A stretch of DNA of 64,000 nucleotides, from positions 558,001 to 622,000 of the forward strand of contig NZ_CP090365.1 of the NCBI RefSeq assembly GCF_021432065.1, written 5' to 3'. Below are positions 62,036 through 64,000 of this stretch, piece after piece (within the stretch, counting starts at the first letter, position 1; every line of letters begins with the position of its first letter). The stretch comes from Photobacterium sp. TLY01. Lineage in GTDB: Bacteria; Pseudomonadota; Gammaproteobacteria; Enterobacterales; Vibrionaceae. The notes beneath the pieces are model-generated. The model saw nothing but the letters and a program-made list of their open reading frames with translations. It had not been told where the DNA came from and did not search any database. A program made the translations under genes and the position numbers.

Positions 62036-63693
62036 TGTTGTTCCTCTTGTCCGTGTCTTGTGGCTTTGTCTGAACGACGCAGTGATTTGGGAATGTATAC
62101 CGTAAAACGACTGCCGGACGGCTCTGCGGGTTCGACGGTAATCATGCCGCCGAGATGTTCTGTCAGTTGTTTGACTAAATGCAGTCCGATGCCGTGTCCT
62201 TCAACGTCCTTGGTGGTGTACCCACGGGTAAAAATTTTATCTTGTTCCCCTTCGGCAATGCCCGGCCCCTGATCATTGACCTCGAAGATCAGCTCCTTGC
62301 CTAAGTCGCTCATACTGAGCAGCACCTTACCGCCTGAGCCATGGTGCCTGAGCGTTGCTTCCAGCGCATTGTCGATCAGATTCCCTAGTATGCTGACCAA
62401 TTGCTCGCGGGGCAGAGAAGCGGGAATGTCCGACATCTGGCTGTCGTCGTCAATGGCCAGTTCCAGGTTCAGCTCTCTGGCCCGGTTGTATTTACCGAGC
62501 AGGCAACCGGCCAGAATACTGTCCGAGGTCGCTTTCATGATGGTCTGAATAAAGCTCTGATGGCTGGAGGTTTCCTGCCCGATCACTTTCAGTGCCTGTT
62601 CAACCGCACCAATCTGAATCAGGCCGGCGATGGTGTGCAGCTTATTGTTGTATTCATGGGACTGGCTGCGCAGGCTGTCGGCATATTGCTGAATGCGGGT
62701 CAGCTTGCGGCTGACCAGGTCGACTTCGTTTTTCAGCCGGAAACTGGAGACCACGCCAGTGACGACCCCGTCCTGCACCATGGGAAAACGGTTGGCGATC
62801 AGGTTGCGATCATGCAGCCAGATTTCCTGATCAAAATGGTGCTCGCCGCTTTCCAGCACATCCAGCATACCGTTGTCGGGTAAGACATCATGGATATGAC
62901 GACCTATGTATGTCTCGTCAGCGGGCAATTGCAGCGTTTTGATGGCGGCATGGTTAAAGGTGGTGATGATACCGTGCTGATTAATGGCGACTATGCCTTC
63001 ACGCACAGTTTCCAGCGTGGCATTGCGTTCGTGAAACAGCCGGCCGATTTGCTCAGGCTCCAAATCAAAAATGGCTTTTCGGAAATGATTGGCAAACCAG
63101 AGCGCCATGATCACGCTGAACAGAAAGGCCAGTGTGCTGGCGACAATCATGGACAGCTGATGGCGGCTGACAATCGCATCGACTTCGGTCAGCAGATAGC
63201 CGACGGAAACGATGCCGATAATTTGCGTCCCATCCGAGCTGAAAATCGGGGCTTTGCCGCGCATCGACCAGCCAATACTGCCTTTATCCAGCGCGACGTA
63301 TGCTTTGCCGTTCAGCAGCGCCTGGCTGTTATCGTCACTGTCGTCATCCGACATCGATTTGCCGATACGCTGGGGGTTGAGGTGGGCGAGCCGAATGCCC
63401 TGGCTGTCACCAATCACCACAAATCTTGCCTGGGCAGCCTGAGCCATTTTCAGGCTGAGTGGCTGTAAAAAGGCGGTGTCTCTGTCTGAGACGGCGCGAA
63501 TCACATCCGGTGAGGTGGCGATGGTTTTCGCGACCCGAATCGCCTGCTGACCAATCTGTTCATGTAACACATTGTCGAGATAGCGAATGGTAAAGTGGCC
63601 GAGCGCCCCTGCTTGCAGGATCGCGATAAAACCCAGAATTAAAACCATCCGGGTTTTGAGTCGAAAATGACGCAAAGACAACAACTTAGTCAT
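62032..63693 (-). CDS. Sensor histidine kinase, CitA/DcuS family
   Basis: A 553-residue membrane kinase. A membrane helix (15-35) and an extracytoplasmic PAS-like sensor domain, with RIGKSMSDDDS and YVALDKGSIGWSMRGKAP, are followed by a second helix near 180. A cytoplasmic PAS domain (YIGRHIHDVLPDN region) precedes the transmitter, whose phosphorylated His lies in SQSHEYNNKLHTIAGLIQ and whose ATPase domain has NLIDNALEA and GPGIAEGEQDKIF. CitA/DcuS kinases sense citrate, C4-dicarboxylates or related acids. It is divergent from the gene cut off at the right edge, probably its target. Confidence 0.92.
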   Translation of the reverse strand: MTKLLSLRHFRLKTRMVLILGFIAILQAGALGHFTIRYLDNVLHEQIGQQAIRVAKTIATSPDVIRAVSDRDTAFLQPLSLKMAQAAQARFVVIGDSQGIRLAHLNPQRIGKSMSDDDSDDNSQALLNGKAYVALDKGSIGWSMRGKAPIFSSDGTQIIGIVSVGYLLTEVDAIVSRHQLSMIVASTLAFLFSVIMALWFANHFRKAIFDLEPEQIGRLFHERNATLETVREGIVAINQHGIITTFNHAAIKTLQLPADETYIGRHIHDVLPDNGMLDVLESGEHHFDQEIWLHDRNLIANRFPMVQDGVVTGVVSSFRLKNEVDLVSRKLTRIQQYADSLRSQSHEYNNKLHTIAGLIQIGAVEQALKVIGQETSSHQSFIQTIMKATSDSILAGCLLGKYNRARELNLELAIDDDSQMSDIPASLPREQLVSILGNLIDNALEATLRHHGSGGKVLLSMSDLGKELIFEVNDQGPGIAEGEQDKIFTRGYTTKDVEGHGIGLHLVKQLTEHLGGMITVEPAEPSGSRFTVYIPKSLRRSDKATRHGQEEQQ

Positions 63694-63961
63694 GTGGGAA
63701 GGTGTTCCGTCTACCTTTGTAACATCTGTGAAACAGTGTACCGTCAGTGGCGCCGAAATGCTGTGAACAATATGAACTTAATGCATTTTACGCCCGTTAT
63801 TCACATTATTTTTACAATCTTTTCATGTTTCTGAACCTGGCATACCTTGACTGAGTAGCGAACCAATAACAGAACCTGAGGCCGCAGGCGGACATGATGT
63901 TTTCGCCATCGCGGTCAATCAGGTCGGGCGATGGACCCCAATCTAATCACGAGGAAAAGGT

Positions 63962-64000
63962 ATGCTTACTCAGTTAATGACCCGCAAACGTGTCTCCGTA
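63962..64000 (+). CDS. 5' end of a gene cut by the window edge
   Basis: ATG 63962, preceded by GAGGAAAAGG, begins MLTQLMTRKRVSV and runs off the window. The clear ribosome site and the divergent position next to a CitA/DcuS-type two-component system suggest an organic-acid transporter subunit, but the 13 visible residues cannot identify it. The 268-base gap before it should hold the promoter and response-regulator sites. Confidence 0.6.
   Translation, partial: MLTQLMTRKRVSV

Overview
The window looks like chromosomal DNA of a marine gammaproteobacterium, most likely a member of the Vibrionaceae (Photobacterium or a close relative). I infer this from moderate base composition, an arsR-GAPDH-phosphatase-arsJ arsenate operon, Vibrio-like small conserved proteins, an orphan type VI secretion gene, and a family of multi-hairpin dispersed repeats. 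The genus is an inference, not something the sequence proves.

Region 1 (1-9769) is a carbohydrate or polyol catabolic locus on the plus strand. It holds the end of a sugar ABC permease, a SorC regulator, an aldo/keto reductase, a GlpD-like FAD dehydrogenase, a class I DhnA-type aldolase, an FGGY kinase, an iron alcohol dehydrogenase and a CoA-acylating semialdehyde dehydrogenase. Together they suggest import, phosphorylation, oxidation, aldol cleavage and conversion of a C3 aldehyde to acyl-CoA. The layout recalls erythritol-type loci but the substrate is unknown. It is followed by a 1513-residue secreted protein (9977-14518) combining beta-propellers, a PKD domain, two c-type haem motifs and two NPCBM modules.

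Region 2 (14.6-22.5 kb) is an accessory island. Six copies of a structured repeat (up to 235 bp, three hairpins) lie here: two in minus orientation on the left and four in plus orientation on the right, the last three in tandem. Between them are an AT-rich AlbA_2/STAND NTPase gene (a defence candidate), two gene fragments, and an orphan nuclease-toxin/immunity pair.

Region 3 (22.5-33.7 kb) carries two IclR regulators, an SMP-30 lactonase-like gene, a TonB-dependent receptor with a Fur-like box, a chemoreceptor, a lipoprotein, thioredoxin 2, an M14 carboxypeptidase and a Nudix hydrolase. Region 4 (33.7-34.5 kb) has tRNA-Ser(UGA) with a strong promoter, followed by decayed copies of its 3' end and tandem terminators. 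Region 5 (34.5-44 kb) has an FAD oxidoreductase, a deaminase coupled to an MFS transporter, Ohr, a decayed ISAs1-family element abutting an orphan tssL, and several small metabolic genes.

Region 6 (44.6-46.8 kb) is a secreted V8-like serine protease gene split by an intact 1195-bp ISAs1-family element with a perfect 10-bp target duplication. Removing the element and one duplication restores a 329-residue protease. Region 7 (46.8-64 kb) contains small membrane proteins, a patatin, a sulfurtransferase, the arsenate operon, an OmpA-barrel gene coupled to an Ig-repeat lipoprotein, a copper chaperone pair, a hydroxyacid dehydrogenase plus an SDR, and a CitA/DcuS-type two-component system divergent from a gene cut by the window edge.
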